64,000 nucleotides of DNA from Actinocatenispora rupis (GCF_016861975.1 NZ_BOMB01000010.1:1-64000), one strand, 5' to 3'; counted from the first letter of the stretch, positions 23,772 to 33,396 are shown. Made by a program: numbers and translations. Notes: generated by a model from the sequence alone, not told the origin.

Positions 23772-24992
23772 TCAGCTGCGGGTGAGCACCAGACCGGTGT
23801 CGGGGGCGAGCGTCGCCTGGCCCGAGTACGCGGTGCCGTGCGTGTCCACGTAGTTGCCGGCCGGCAACGGGACCGTGGCGGACGCCGTCGACGACGGGTT
23901 CACCACCGTGAAACCCGCGCTGTACGAGCGGGTCCAGGCGCCGGACGCGTCGTGCACCGGCGCGGCACCGGCCGTACCGAGGTCGGTGGCGAGCAGCGGC
24001 GAGTCCAGGAACATGCCGTACTCGAACTTGCCGACCAGGGCGAGCATGGTGCCGTCCTCGCGTACCAGGAAGTAGTTCGCGAGGATCCAGTCGAGCTGCG
24101 CGGGGTTCGCGTCGGCCAGATGCGCGGTCGTTGCCATCCCGACGTCCACAATGGACTTCGTGGCCGCGTAGTCCCGGTAGAGCTGGAACGTCTGCGCCCA
24201 CTCGTCGTCGGTGATGTTCGCGTCCCGGGCGCGGGTGAAGCCGCCCTCGTGCAACCACAGGTCGACGATGCCGACCGCGGCCCGCGACTGCGTCCGTTCG
24301 TACGCGGTGTCGCCGAGCGGGGTGACGTTGCCGGCGACCGCGATTCCGGCCTGGTGCAACCGATCCGTCAGGTACCGCAACCAGTTCAGCACCGTCGCGC
24401 TGTACGCCGGGTCGTCCTTGACCCCGGTGTACTTGTCGACGAACGTGCCGTCCGCCGCGTACACGCCCTTGGCCGCGATCCAGTTCCACGGCACCACGTT
24501 GTCCAGTGCGATCATCGTGTACCCGCGGTCGATGGCCGGCTGCACGTGCGTGTCCCAGTACCAGGTGCGCACGTCGGCGTTGTCCACGTCGAGCGGCACC
24601 GCGTTGCCGCCCTCCTGGAACGCCGGCGTGCCGTCCGCCTTGTACAGCACCCAGGTCGGGTGGTTGGCCTGCCACCAGGCGATCGGCCGGTTCGTCCAGT
24701 CCAGGTCGCGCACGATCGGCAGGTACCGGCTGCCCTGGGTGCCGGCCGGCTGGGCGGGTTGGCCGGAACCCCAGACGTAGCGCACGTTCTTGCCCGCGTA
24801 CACGGAGGTGTCGGGGATCGCGGAGTCGAAGATCTGCGCGCGGGTGATGCCGTGGTCGGCGCCGGTCGGCACCTGGATCGCCGGTGTGGCGGGACGCGGG
24901 TGGTGCCGGTGGTGCGCCGCGGTCGCCGGGGTGGCGACCGCGGTGACGGCCAGCGCGACCGCGCCGGCGACGGACAACAGCAGCCTTCTCAT
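23772..24992 (-). CDS. Secreted putative glycoside hydrolase (GHL15-like TIM barrel)
   Basis: The 406-residue protein has a Sec signal peptide ending near ATPATAAHH. The next ~270 residues resemble the uncharacterised glycosyl-hydrolase-like family GHL15: DSAIPDTSVYAGKNVRYVW, RTWYWDTHVQPAIDRGYTMIALDNV and VDLWLHEGGFTRA. Acidic residues at the strand ends (ALDNV, LHEGG) are candidates for catalysis. A small beta domain ends the protein. It follows the solute-binding protein gene by 35 bases. It probably trims the extracellular polymer before import. Confidence 0.72.
   Translation of the reverse strand: MRRLLLSVAGAVALAVTAVATPATAAHHRHHPRPATPAIQVPTGADHGITRAQIFDSAIPDTSVYAGKNVRYVWGSGQPAQPAGTQGSRYLPIVRDLDWTNRPIAWWQANHPTWVLYKADGTPAFQEGGNAVPLDVDNADVRTWYWDTHVQPAIDRGYTMIALDNVVPWNWIAAKGVYAADGTFVDKYTGVKDDPAYSATVLNWLRYLTDRLHQAGIAVAGNVTPLGDTAYERTQSRAAVGIVDLWLHEGGFTRARDANITDDEWAQTFQLYRDYAATKSIVDVGMATTAHLADANPAQLDWILANYFLVREDGTMLALVGKFEYGMFLDSPLLATDLGTAGAAPVHDASGAWTRSYSAGFTVVNPSSTASATVPLPAGNYVDTHGTAYSGQATLAPDTGLVLTRS
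24144..24156. repeat. Near copy of the iterated palindrome
   Basis: GTCCACAATGGAC differs at one base from GTCCACAGTGGAC. It lies in the secreted hydrolase gene. Confidence 0.4.
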
Positions 24993-25027
24993 GGGGGTAC
25001 CTCCGGGGCGTCGATGGTGCCGGGGAG

Positions 25028-26662
25028 TCACTTGCCGCCGCTCTTCTGCCACGCCTTCGCGTACTCGGTGCGGATCTTGTCGCCGAAGGTCGTCTTCCAC
25101 GTACGGACGCCGCTGTCCCAGTCGCGCAGCGACTTGCGCCCGGTGATGATGTCGGCCTGCAGGTCGAGCATCTTCTTGTCCAGTACGGCGCCCTGGGTCT
25201 GGTCGGTCGCCGAGTACAGGCCCGCGAGCGGCCACTTCTCGGCGTTCGACAGCGCCTCCTGCTCGCCGTCGTACTCGGCACGCGTGATGTCCGGGTAGCC
25301 GGCCGCGTAGTGCGCGATCGGGCACGCCCCGATGTACAGGGTCGGCACGGTGGTCTCGGACGCGCCGGTGTCGGTGACGATCGGATCGCTGCCGTGGAGC
25401 GTGAAGTCGCGGCCCGGCACGCCGAACACGCGCAGCCGGTGCTCCTCGGTACCGAACGGTGCCTGGAGCCAGTTGAGCACCCGCAGCATCTCCTTGATGC
25501 GCGACTTCGACGCCTTCTTCAGTCCGGTGATCGAGAAGATCGCCGGCCCCAGGTACGTCCTCGCCTGCCCGCCCCCGTCGTACTTCGGCGGCATGATCGG
25601 TTCGATGCGCGCCTTCGGCTCCGCCTTGCGTACGGCCATCGCGACGTTGGACCAGGTGGAGACGCCGACCAGCATGGCGACCGTACCGGTGGAGATCCAG
25701 CTGATCTTCTGCGATCCGACGGCGGTGAAGGAGTCGGGGTGGATCAGCCCCTCCTTCCACATCCTCGCCGTGACCTCCAGCGCCTTCCTGTACTCCGGCA
25801 CCTCGTAGTCCTTGGTGAACGTTCCGGCGTCGTTACGCCAGCCGTTCGGTACGCCGAGCATCTCGCACAGGAACGTGACCGCGGACGGCATCGAGCCGTG
25901 CGCCCACCTGTTGTGCTTGGGATCGGCCATCTCCCGGCACAGCTGCACCCACTCGTCGCCGGTGCGTACGTCGAGGGACAGGCCGCGCTCGGCGATCAGG
26001 TCGGCGCGGGCGTACGTCATGACCTTGATCGGCGGGTTGTGCAGCGGCACACCGTAGATGCCGCCGTTGTAGACGGTGGTCTGCCAGCTCTCCGTCGGGA
26101 TGTTCGCCAGCGCCGGGTAATCCTTCACCGCGTCGCCGCCGACGAACTCGCTCAGGTCCTGGAACTTGGCGCGCAGCAGCCCGGGCAGCTGCGGGGTGGT
26201 GGCCCGGACCTCCATCGTGTCGGGCAGGTCGTCGCCCGCCACGACCGTCTGGAACTTGCTCACGTAGTCGAGCGTCGGCGCGCCGTTGATGGTCAGTTCG
26301 GCGCCGAGCCGCGTGTTCAGCTCCTGCCAGAACCTGTTGCGCCCGACCGGAACCGGCGGGGTGTTCATGGTGCACATGGCGCGTACGGTGCCGCCCGAGG
26401 CCGGTGCCTCGGTGACGAACCGCGGCGGCGCCGCCGGGTACCGGAAGAACCCGGGGCGGGTGCCCTGCGCGGTCTGCGGCAGGTCGGGCTTGACCCCGGT
26501 GTACGGCACCAGGGTCGGCAGCTGCACCGCGGCATCGGCCGAGGCGTCGGCGGTACCGGTGGCGGTGGTGCAGCCGGCGAGGGCTCCGCCGCCCACCGTG
26601 CCGGCCATCGCGACACCCAGCGCGGATCGCAGCACCGCTCGTCGGGACATGGATCGGCTCAT
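25028..26662 (-). CDS. Extracellular solute-binding lipoprotein (LplA-like)
   Basis: The 544-residue protein starts with a twin-arginine motif, SRRAVLRSALG, followed by a lipobox LAGC, so it is probably a Tat-exported lipoprotein. The mature part resembles large type 2 binding proteins that serve LplB/LplC permeases. GGGAG lies seven bases before the ATG at 26662. It is the first gene of the operon running down to 17308. Two LacI-type operator copies lie upstream of it, one of them inside the apparent promoter spacer. It should bind the oligosaccharide that the locus degrades. Confidence 0.92.
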   Translation of the reverse strand: MSRSMSRRAVLRSALGVAMAGTVGGGALAGCTTATGTADASADAAVQLPTLVPYTGVKPDLPQTAQGTRPGFFRYPAAPPRFVTEAPASGGTVRAMCTMNTPPVPVGRNRFWQELNTRLGAELTINGAPTLDYVSKFQTVVAGDDLPDTMEVRATTPQLPGLLRAKFQDLSEFVGGDAVKDYPALANIPTESWQTTVYNGGIYGVPLHNPPIKVMTYARADLIAERGLSLDVRTGDEWVQLCREMADPKHNRWAHGSMPSAVTFLCEMLGVPNGWRNDAGTFTKDYEVPEYRKALEVTARMWKEGLIHPDSFTAVGSQKISWISTGTVAMLVGVSTWSNVAMAVRKAEPKARIEPIMPPKYDGGGQARTYLGPAIFSITGLKKASKSRIKEMLRVLNWLQAPFGTEEHRLRVFGVPGRDFTLHGSDPIVTDTGASETTVPTLYIGACPIAHYAAGYPDITRAEYDGEQEALSNAEKWPLAGLYSATDQTQGAVLDKKMLDLQADIITGRKSLRDWDSGVRTWKTTFGDKIRTEYAKAWQKSGGK

Positions 26663-26733
26663 CTGCCAGCTCCCTCTCGTGTGTCCGACGGTCGGCCCGG
26701 CGACCGGAGGGCCCGCGTCGGTGCATTGAGAGT

Positions 26734-26745
26734 GCAACCGGTTGC
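26734..26745. promoter_or_regulatory. LacI-type operator 1 of the transporter operon
   Basis: GCAACCGGTTGC is a perfect palindrome. On the minus strand it lies six bases after a TTGACA box (26752-26757), inside the promoter spacer, so bound repressor would block RNA polymerase. The same motif lies before the lacI and nagA genes. Confidence 0.8.
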
Positions 26746-26810
26746 GGGAACTGTCAAGAGTCGACGCATGCTTCTTCGAACAGCACCGTCCACCAAGGAG
26801 ACAACTGCTC

Positions 26811-26822
26811 ACAAACGATTGC
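26811..26822. promoter_or_regulatory. LacI-type operator 2 of the transporter operon
   Basis: ACAAACGATTGC matches GCAACCGATTGC at 10 of 12 positions with a perfect right half. It is 77 bases upstream of operator 1. The identical 12-mer occurs inverted at 34664-34675 before nagA, so the match is unlikely to be chance. Confidence 0.65.
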
Positions 26823-26918
26823 TGGGCAGCGTCGAACGCCGGCGCACACCACGCCACGGCGGCACCATCACGCCGGCACGCATCGTCACCCGGCGGCGCC
26901 GCCGGCCGACGCCGCCGG

Positions 26919-28814
26919 TCAGTCGACGACGACGCGGCGCACCCGGCGGCGCAGGTCCGCCACCGACACCCGGGCCGCCAGGCCGGGCACCGTGTTGCGC
27001 CACCCCGGCACCGGCCCCGGCTCGTACGGCGCGGACAGCAGCGCGGCCGGGTCGTACGGCTCGGCGTCCAGTTCGAGGGTGCCGATGCGGGGCTCCAGTG
27101 CCGCGGCGAGCAGCCCGTACCAGCCGGCGTCGCCGGTGCAGCGAAGCCGCAGATCGCCCACCCCGGCCCGCAACCGCTCGTCGGAGTACGCGAACGCCAC
27201 CGCCCGGAGCACGTCGTACGCCCGGCCCGCGGCGAGGCTGTCGTCCAGCCAGAACAGATCCGTCAACAGCTTGTACGTGGTGCCGAAGTAGCAGTCGTCG
27301 GGGCGGGCGGTGAGCGGGCGCGGGGCGAGCGCACCGGTACCCCGGACGTCGAGCGCGAGCACCAGGTGGCCGGCCGCGACGCGATCGGCGACCCAGTCGG
27401 CGCGCGCCGGCAGCTCGCCCGTACCGTCGGCGAACAGGGCCAGGGTCAGCCCGCGTGGCGGCCCGCCGGGTGGTTCGGCGAGGACGCCGGCGTTCCACAG
27501 ATCGGCTTCGCTGCGCCAGATCACGTGCCGTACCGGATGCTCGGGGGTGGACTCCGGCACCGGCAGCCAGCGCGGCAGGAACTCGTCCGGCGGCCGGCGG
27601 TGCGCGCGCACCCGGTCCGCCAGCCAGTCGAGGTCGCCGGTCGGGGCAGGGACGGGGTGCAGCTCCGCCGGATGCCGTACGCCGGGCTCGTCGGCGACCC
27701 GGCCGCGCGCCGTGCAGCGCAGCGCGGTCGCCGGCAACGGCACCGGATCGGTGTGGTCCACGGCCCGGTCGTCGCCCAGCTCCCGCACGAAGAACTCGGT
27801 CGCCGCCCGAGCCAGATCCGGATGGTACTGGTGCGTCGCGCGCGTACGGACCAGGCGCAGCGCGCCGGGCGCGCCGGCGAGCGCGAAGATCCGGCCGGCC
27901 CGGCGCACCGTGTCGAGCGTGCCCTCCAACGGGAAGAAGTCGTAGTCGACGGCGAGCACCAGGGTCGGCCGCGGCACCATCGCGATCAGGAAGTCCTCGT
28001 GGTCGACACCCGCCGCGGTACCCCCGGGCAGGATCTGCTCGGCGTCCTGTGCCTGCCCCGCCCGCTGGTACGCCGCGCGACTCGTGACGAACGTGCCCGG
28101 TGCCGCCGCGGCCAGGCGCGGCTCCACCGCCATCAGCAGCGCGGTGAGCGTACCGCCGCCGCTGTTGCCGGTGACGCCGATCCGGGCCGGGTCGACCTCC
28201 GGCAGCGCGGCCAGGTGGTCGATCGCGCGCCGCGCCTCGTGCACCAGGTACCGCGCGACGGAGTGGCCGGTCCACCAGCAGCGCACGCCCACGTCGGTGT
28301 GCTCGCCGACCCCGCCCGAGCCCGGCGTGATGCGCTCGCCCTGCCCGAACGGGTCGATCGCGAGCGCCATGATCCCGTTGCGTGCCAACCGTTGGCACAC
28401 CGCCTGGTACGGCGGGTACGCCTTGGCTTCGTCGCCGTGCCCGCACACGAACAGCACCGCGCCGCCGGACGGTTCCGCCGGCCGGTACAGGTTCGCGGGG
28501 ACGAGGGTGCCGGGCGCGGTGGCCAGCAGCAGCCGCTCGATCCGTACGCCGGGCGCGTCGACGAACCCGCGGTGCCGCGCCCGGATCGGCCCGTCGTCCG
28601 CTGGCAGCCCGCCGAGCGCGGCGAGCGTGGCGGCCCGGATATCCTTCTGCCGCAAGGGAATCGCGGCCGGATCGGTGATCGCGTCGGTGCGCGCCCGGTT
28701 CACCGCGAACGCCTCCGCCGACCGCCGGTACACGTGGGCCTGGAGGTCCAGCGGCGCGTCGAACACCCCGTCCAGGAACGGCCGGAACGCCGCCGGTGGA
28801 CGGCCGGTACTCAT
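26919..28814 (-). CDS. Alpha/beta-hydrolase, acetyl-esterase-like
   Basis: The 631-residue protein contains an alpha/beta-hydrolase domain in its first ~380 residues. GGAVLFVCGHGDEAKAY supplies the oxyanion strand, and the nucleophile elbow is GVTGNSGGG (Ser in GNSGG, ~205). The fold is close to acetyl xylan esterases and dienelactone hydrolase-like enzymes. The remaining ~240 residues form a second, less clear hydrolase-like domain. No signal peptide is seen. Its ATG overlaps the lacI stop (ATGA), so it is co-expressed with the regulator. It may remove ester groups from imported saccharides. Confidence 0.8.
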   Translation of the reverse strand: MSTGRPPAAFRPFLDGVFDAPLDLQAHVYRRSAEAFAVNRARTDAITDPAAIPLRQKDIRAATLAALGGLPADDGPIRARHRGFVDAPGVRIERLLLATAPGTLVPANLYRPAEPSGGAVLFVCGHGDEAKAYPPYQAVCQRLARNGIMALAIDPFGQGERITPGSGGVGEHTDVGVRCWWTGHSVARYLVHEARRAIDHLAALPEVDPARIGVTGNSGGGTLTALLMAVEPRLAAAAPGTFVTSRAAYQRAGQAQDAEQILPGGTAAGVDHEDFLIAMVPRPTLVLAVDYDFFPLEGTLDTVRRAGRIFALAGAPGALRLVRTRATHQYHPDLARAATEFFVRELGDDRAVDHTDPVPLPATALRCTARGRVADEPGVRHPAELHPVPAPTGDLDWLADRVRAHRRPPDEFLPRWLPVPESTPEHPVRHVIWRSEADLWNAGVLAEPPGGPPRGLTLALFADGTGELPARADWVADRVAAGHLVLALDVRGTGALAPRPLTARPDDCYFGTTYKLLTDLFWLDDSLAAGRAYDVLRAVAFAYSDERLRAGVGDLRLRCTGDAGWYGLLAAALEPRIGTLELDAEPYDPAALLSAPYEPGPVPGWRNTVPGLAARVSVADLRRRVRRVVVD

Positions 28815-29806
28815 CCGGTCGGCGCCGAGCCGGTCGAGCCGCGGATGACCAGGTGGGTCTCCAGCTCGACCAGCGGCGCGGGATCGTCCTCCGCGGTCAC
28901 CTCGTCCAGTACGTCGAGGAGCAGGTCCACGGCGGCGGTCCCGGCCTCGGCGCACGGTACGTGGATCGACGTGAGCGTCGGGTACGCGACGCCGGACAGC
29001 GGGCTGTCGTCGATGCCGACGACGCTCACGTCCACGCCGATCCGCAGCCCCCGCTCGGACATCCGGGCCATCACGCCGAGCGCGATCAGGTCGTCGTACG
29101 CGATGACCGCGGTGATGCCGGTGCCGTGCAACAGATCCGCCGCGCGTACACCGGCCTGTACCTGGGGCTCGAACGGCCCGAACTCGACCAGCTCGGCGTC
29201 CCGCTCGGCGCACGCCGCGGCCACCGCGGTCCGCCGCTGCTGGTTCGACCAGGACCGGCGCGGCCCCGCCAGGTACGCGATGCGCCGGTGGCCGAGCGCG
29301 GTCAGGTGCTCGACCGCCTGCCGCATCCCGTCCGGGCTCTCGATCAGGACGCTCGGCGCCTCCGGTACGTGCCTGTTGACGAACACCGTCGGGCCGAGCG
29401 CGGCGATCTCGCCGACCCGCCGGTCGGGGGAGCGGGGCGAGACCATGATCAGGCCGTCCACCTGCTTGCTCATGGTCCGCGCCCGGTCCAGCTCGTCGGC
29501 CGAGTGCTCGTTGGTGTCGGCGAGCAGTACGGACAGGTCCTTGCCGGCGCACCGCTGCTGCACCGCCTTGATGATCGGCGGGAAGAACGGGTTCGCGATG
29601 TCCGGCACGATCAGGCCGATGGTGCCGGTGCGGCCCATCGACAGCGACCGGGCCACCCGGTTCGGGATGTAGCCCATCTCCCGGGCGGCCCGCTGCACCC
29701 GCTCGCGGGTCGCGGCGCTGACCTTGTCCGGGTCGGACAGCGCCCGCGACACGGTGGACGCGGACAATCCGCACCGCTGCGCCACATCCGTCAACGTCAC
29801 GCTCAC
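28811..29806 (-). CDS. LacI-family transcriptional regulator
   Basis: The 331-residue repressor has the N-terminal LacI helix-turn-helix VTLTDVAQRCGLSASTVSRA and the hinge YIPNRVARSLSMGRTGTIG. The periplasmic-binding-like effector domain includes VPDIANPFFPPIIKAV. The GTG at 29806 follows GAGGGGG. An operator copy, GCAACCGCTTGC, lies 23 bases before its start, and the same motif precedes the transporter operon and nagA. The simplest reading is that this protein represses the whole locus and itself, relieved by a sugar or sugar phosphate. Confidence 0.95.
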   Translation of the reverse strand: MSVTLTDVAQRCGLSASTVSRALSDPDKVSAATRERVQRAAREMGYIPNRVARSLSMGRTGTIGLIVPDIANPFFPPIIKAVQQRCAGKDLSVLLADTNEHSADELDRARTMSKQVDGLIMVSPRSPDRRVGEIAALGPTVFVNRHVPEAPSVLIESPDGMRQAVEHLTALGHRRIAYLAGPRRSWSNQQRRTAVAAACAERDAELVEFGPFEPQVQAGVRAADLLHGTGITAVIAYDDLIALGVMARMSERGLRIGVDVSVVGIDDSPLSGVAYPTLTSIHVPCAEAGTAAVDLLLDVLDEVTAEDDPAPLVELETHLVIRGSTGSAPTG

Positions 29807-29828
29807 TGCCGTACCCCCTCGCCGAACC

Positions 29829-29840
29829 GCAACCGCTTGC
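29829..29840. promoter_or_regulatory. LacI-type operator of the lacI gene
   Basis: GCAACCGCTTGC keeps both conserved arms. On the minus strand it directly follows a TAATGC box (29837-29842 reading leftwards). It starts one base after the position where the upstream oxidoreductase gene ends. Confidence 0.75.
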
Positions 29841-29841
29841 A

Positions 29842-31104
29842 TTATTGCCCGACGGTGCCCAGCAGTTCCGCCAGGTCGACCGGGCGGTTGTCCGCGACCG
29901 AGCGCCAGACCGCCTCGCCGACGGCCACCGCGTACGCCCCGTCGAGGCTGGATGCCCGCTGCCGCAACGGATCCGCGTCGTCCGCGGGCCGGAACAGGTC
30001 CGCCACCAGCGGCCCGTCCGCGCCCAGGTGCGCCGCGTCCTCACCGTCCACCGGCACCGTACGGGCCGGACCGAACAGCGGATAGTACGTGATCGGGGTG
30101 TTTCCGGCGGGTGGCAGCGGAGCCGCCCCATAGTACAGATCCGTCTCGATCCGCCCGTGCGTGCCGTTCACGCCCAGCCGGTAACCCTCCCACGGCGCCG
30201 AGAACTGGATCGAGTACGCCAGGCTCGCGCCGCCGCGGTAGCGCACCACCGCCGAGTACGTGTCCTCCACGTCGATCTCCGGGTCGTACGCCGACAGCGG
30301 CTCCGGGTACTGCACCCGGTACGCGAGGCTCGGGTCGCTCGCCCCGTCCGGCGCGTAGCACCGGTACGGGTCGGCTTCCGCCCGCGCGGCCGCGTCGAGT
30401 CCGGCGCCCGGGTCGTGCGGGCTGCCGGCACCGTAGAAGTTGCGCGCGCCGTACGCGAAGACCTGCTCGGGCACGTCGTCGACCAGCCACGACACCAGGT
30501 CGAAGTGGTGGCAGCCCTTGTGCACGGACAGCCCGCCGGACGCGGCACGGGTCCGGTTCCAGCGGCGGAAGTAGCTGTTGCCGTGCGCGGCGCCGACGTT
30601 CCAGACCAGTTCGACGCTGGTGACCCGGCCGATCGCGCCGTCGGCGACGAGCCGGCGCAGGGCGACGTGCCGCGGCGCGTACCGGAGGTTGTGGGTGACG
30701 CGGACGGTGCCGGGGCCGCGGCGGGCGGCCTCGACCACCCGGGCGGCGTCGGCGGCCGTGGTCACCATCGGCTTCTCCACCACCACGTCCAGCCCGCGGG
30801 CCAGCGCCGCCAGCGCGTACTCGACGTGCGTGTGGTCCGGCGTCGCCACCAGCACCACGTCCGGCCGGGTCTCGTCCACCATCCGCCCGAACGAGTCCGC
30901 GGCGTACCAGGGGACGTCGGCGCCGACCGCGTCGGCGTACCGGCGGACCCGGTCGGGGTCGGCGTCGAGCACGGCGACCAGCTCGCCGTCCGCCGTGTAC
31001 CCGCCGCTCGTGTCGTCGCCGGGCCGACCCGCGAGCGGGCCGGCGAACACCGCGATGCCGCGGGCGCTGAGCCCGCACAGCGCGTACCGGGTGCGGTCAG
31101 ACAT
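29842..31104 (-). CDS. Gfo/Idh/MocA-family oxidoreductase
   Basis: The 420-residue enzyme has an N-terminal NAD(P) fold and the catalytic motif VVEKPMVTTAADAARVVEA (~115). GGLSVHKGCHHFDLVSWL (~185) supplies the usual His near the substrate. It overlaps the nagB stop codon by eight bases. With nagA and nagB just upstream it may act on an amino-sugar-linked residue. It is clearly different in sequence from the oxidoreductase at 18647, so the locus has two separate redox steps of this type. Confidence 0.9.
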   Translation of the reverse strand: MSDRTRYALCGLSARGIAVFAGPLAGRPGDDTSGGYTADGELVAVLDADPDRVRRYADAVGADVPWYAADSFGRMVDETRPDVVLVATPDHTHVEYALAALARGLDVVVEKPMVTTAADAARVVEAARRGPGTVRVTHNLRYAPRHVALRRLVADGAIGRVTSVELVWNVGAAHGNSYFRRWNRTRAASGGLSVHKGCHHFDLVSWLVDDVPEQVFAYGARNFYGAGSPHDPGAGLDAAARAEADPYRCYAPDGASDPSLAYRVQYPEPLSAYDPEIDVEDTYSAVVRYRGGASLAYSIQFSAPWEGYRLGVNGTHGRIETDLYYGAAPLPPAGNTPITYYPLFGPARTVPVDGEDAAHLGADGPLVADLFRPADDADPLRQRASSLDGAYAVAVGEAVWRSVADNRPVDLAELLGTVGQ

Positions 31105-31876
31105 CCGCGGTCGTCCCGTCCAGCTGGCCGGCCGAGTCGCGGTCCAGGAACAGCACCGCGCCCGGATGCGTACGCAGCAGGCTCGCCGGGCAGTGCCGCC
31201 CGACCGGCCCGGTCAGCGCGGCACGGACCGCGGCCGCCTTGCGCGCCTCCGGTACCACCGCCTGCACCACCGCCGCACCGAGCAGCGCCGGTACGGTCAG
31301 CGAGATCGCCGTCGCCGGGACCGCGGCCAGGTCCGGGAAGTGGCCCTCGCCGACCTGCTGCCGGCGGGACACGTCGGTCAGCTCCACGATGCGCGCCCAG
31401 CGGGTGTCGTCCGGGTCGGCCACGTCCGGCTCGTTGAACGCCAGGTGCCCGTTCTCGCCGATGCCGAGGCACACCAGGTCGACCGGCGCGGCCCGCAACA
31501 GCTCCTCGTACCGGTCGCACTCGGCCGCCGGATCGCCTGCCGTACCGTCGATGTAGTGCACCACCGCCGGGCCGTACGGCTCGGTCACCTCGCGGCGGAT
31601 CCAGCGCCGGAAGCTCGCCGGATGGTCGTCGCCGACCCCGACGTACTCGTCCATGTGGAAGACGGTGACCCGGGACCACGGGACGTCCTCGCCGCGCAGC
31701 GCCCGGACGAACGGGAGCTGCGAGTTGCCGGTCGCCACGACGACCCGGGCCGCGCCGTTCGCGGCGACCCGGTCCCGGAGTACCGCTGCGGTGTGTGCCG
31801 CCGCGGCCGCGGCGACCGCCGCACCGTCCGCGCCGATCCGTACCGGCATGGTGTCCACGGTGAACTGGTCCTGCAC
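31097..31876 (-). CDS. nagB: Glucosamine-6-phosphate deaminase
   Basis: The enzyme turns glucosamine-6-phosphate into fructose-6-phosphate and ammonia. The 259-residue length is normal. Motifs are VVVATGNSQLPFVRAL (phosphate loop), VTVFHMDEYVGV (catalytic Asp of the DEY motif) and LGIGENGHLAFNEP (catalytic His). GTG at 31876 follows GGGAGGG. The next gene overlaps its end. Placed downstream of NagA, it completes conversion of GlcNAc-6-P to glycolysis. Confidence 0.92.
   Translation of the reverse strand: MQDQFTVDTMPVRIGADGAAVAAAAAAHTAAVLRDRVAANGAARVVVATGNSQLPFVRALRGEDVPWSRVTVFHMDEYVGVGDDHPASFRRWIRREVTEPYGPAVVHYIDGTAGDPAAECDRYEELLRAAPVDLVCLGIGENGHLAFNEPDVADPDDTRWARIVELTDVSRRQQVGEGHFPDLAAVPATAISLTVPALLGAAVVQAVVPEARKAAAVRAALTGPVGRHCPASLLRTHPGAVLFLDRDSAGQLDGTTADV
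31853..31865. repeat. Near copy of the iterated palindrome
   Basis: GTCCACGGTGAAC differs at one base from the GTCCACGGTGGAC form of the iterated palindrome. It lies in nagB. Confidence 0.35.
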
Positions 31877-31911
31877 TGGTGTCCCTCCCGGGAGTGTCGG
31901 CGGGCCCGGCA

Positions 31912-33396
31912 TCACATCACCGCGCCCAGCTGCCACGGCACGAACTCCTCCGCGCCGAAGCCGAGGTCCTCGCTGCGGGTACGCCGGCCGGAGGCGACGT
32001 CGAGGACGAGATCGAAGACCCGCCGACCGAGGTCGGCCAGTCCGGCGCTGCCGTCGGCGATCCCACCGCAGTCGAGATCGATGTCGTCGGGCATCCGCCG
32101 GTACAGCTCGGAGTTGGTGGACAGCTTGATGCTCGGCGCCGGCCGGCAGCCGAACACCGAACCCCGTCCGGTCGTGAACGCGAGCACGGTCGCGCCGCCG
32201 GCCACCATCCCGGTCGCCGACACCGGGTCGTACCCGGGGGTGTCCATGAACACGAGGCCGCGCGCGGTGACCGGCTCGGCGTACTCGTACACGGCGGTGA
32301 GCGGGCTGGCGCCGCCCTTCGCGACGGCGCCGAGCGACTTCTCCAGGATCGTGGTGATGCCGCCGGCGCGGTTGCCGGGCGACGGGTTGTGGTCGAGGCT
32401 GCCGCCGTGCCGGTCCACGTACCCGCGCCACCAGTCGACGCGCGTCATGAGCCGGCGTACCACGCCGTCGTCGGTGGCGCGCGCGGCGAGCAGGTGCTCG
32501 GCACCGTAGATCTCCGGTGTCTCGCCGAGGATCGCGGTCCCGCCGTGCGCCACCAGCAGGTCGGCCGCCACCCCGAGTGCCGGGTTCGCGGTCAGCCCCG
32601 AGTACCCGTCGGAACCGCCGCACTGCAACCCCAGCACCAGTTCCGACACCGGTACGTCCGTGCGCCGGGTCGCGGCCACCTCGGCGCGCATCGCCGCCAC
32701 CGCCGCCACACCCGCGCGTACCGTCGCGGCCGTGCCGCCGAGTTCCTGGATGGTCAGCGGCACCACGGGCCGGTCGTCGGGCAGGTCGATCCCGTCGAGC
32801 TGGTTGACCTCGCAGCCCAGTCCCAGCACCAGCAGCCCGCCGATGTTGGGGTGCCGGGCGTAGCCGGCCAGCGTACGGCGCAGGATCGCCAGCCCGTCGC
32901 CGTCGTCGGCCAGCCCGCAGCCGGTGCCGTGGGTCAGCGCCACGACCCCGTCGACCCCGTCGTCCGGCATGCCGCGGCACGCCTCGGCGATCAGCTTCGC
33001 CACCGTCGCCGAACAGTTCACCGACGTCAGGATCCCGATGTACGACCGCGTCCCCACGCGCCCGTCCGCCCGCCGGAACCCTTGGTACGCAAGGCTTTCC
33101 GTCGGGGTCGTCGGTGGTGCGGCCGGTGCCGTGACGGCGTTGCGCGGACCCTCCTCGTACCCGAGGTTGTGGGTGTGCACGTGCTCGCCGGCCACGATCC
33201 CCGTGGTGGCACTGCCGATGAACTGCCCGTACTTGGTGACCGCGGCGCCCGGCGCGACGTCCCGCAGCGCGACCTTGTGCCCGGCCGGTACCGGCCCGCG
33301 GACGCGCACGCCGCGCACCGCGTCGCCGGCGGCCAGCGGGCGCAGCGCCACCCCGACGGTGTCGTCCGGGTGCAGCAGGAGTACCGGCTCGGTCAT
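31912..33396 (-). CDS. UxaA-family altronate/galactarate-type dehydratase
   Basis: The 494-residue protein is a full-length UxaA-type dehydratase. It has an N-terminal SAF domain (HPDDTVGVALRPL; GHKVALRDVAPG; VHTHNLGYEEGPR). The large GD_AH_C domain has conserved cysteines in ALTHGTGCGL and LVLGLQCGGSDGYSG. The family removes water from sugar acids such as altronate to give 2-keto-3-deoxy acids. Its ATG overlaps the nagA stop (ATGA), so translation is coupled to an amino-sugar enzyme, which is unusual. No obvious KDG kinase or aldolase is in the window. Confidence 0.9.
   Translation of the reverse strand: MTEPVLLLHPDDTVGVALRPLAAGDAVRGVRVRGPVPAGHKVALRDVAPGAAVTKYGQFIGSATTGIVAGEHVHTHNLGYEEGPRNAVTAPAAPPTTPTESLAYQGFRRADGRVGTRSYIGILTSVNCSATVAKLIAEACRGMPDDGVDGVVALTHGTGCGLADDGDGLAILRRTLAGYARHPNIGGLLVLGLGCEVNQLDGIDLPDDRPVVPLTIQELGGTAATVRAGVAAVAAMRAEVAATRRTDVPVSELVLGLQCGGSDGYSGLTANPALGVAADLLVAHGGTAILGETPEIYGAEHLLAARATDDGVVRRLMTRVDWWRGYVDRHGGSLDHNPSPGNRAGGITTILEKSLGAVAKGGASPLTAVYEYAEPVTARGLVFMDTPGYDPVSATGMVAGGATVLAFTTGRGSVFGCRPAPSIKLSTNSELYRRMPDDIDLDCGGIADGSAGLADLGRRVFDLVLDVASGRRTRSEDLGFGAEEFVPWQLGAVM

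Noticed and set aside
28382-28398. GTGCCAACCGTTGGCAC, similar to the LacI operator
   Set aside because: It lies inside the esterase coding sequence and lacks the GCAA/TTGC arms, so it is probably codon-driven.
26919-30131. A 1070-codon frame covering the esterase and lacI
   Set aside because: The part above 28814 is antisense-like or out of frame with lacI. The esterase begins at the ATG overlapping the lacI stop.
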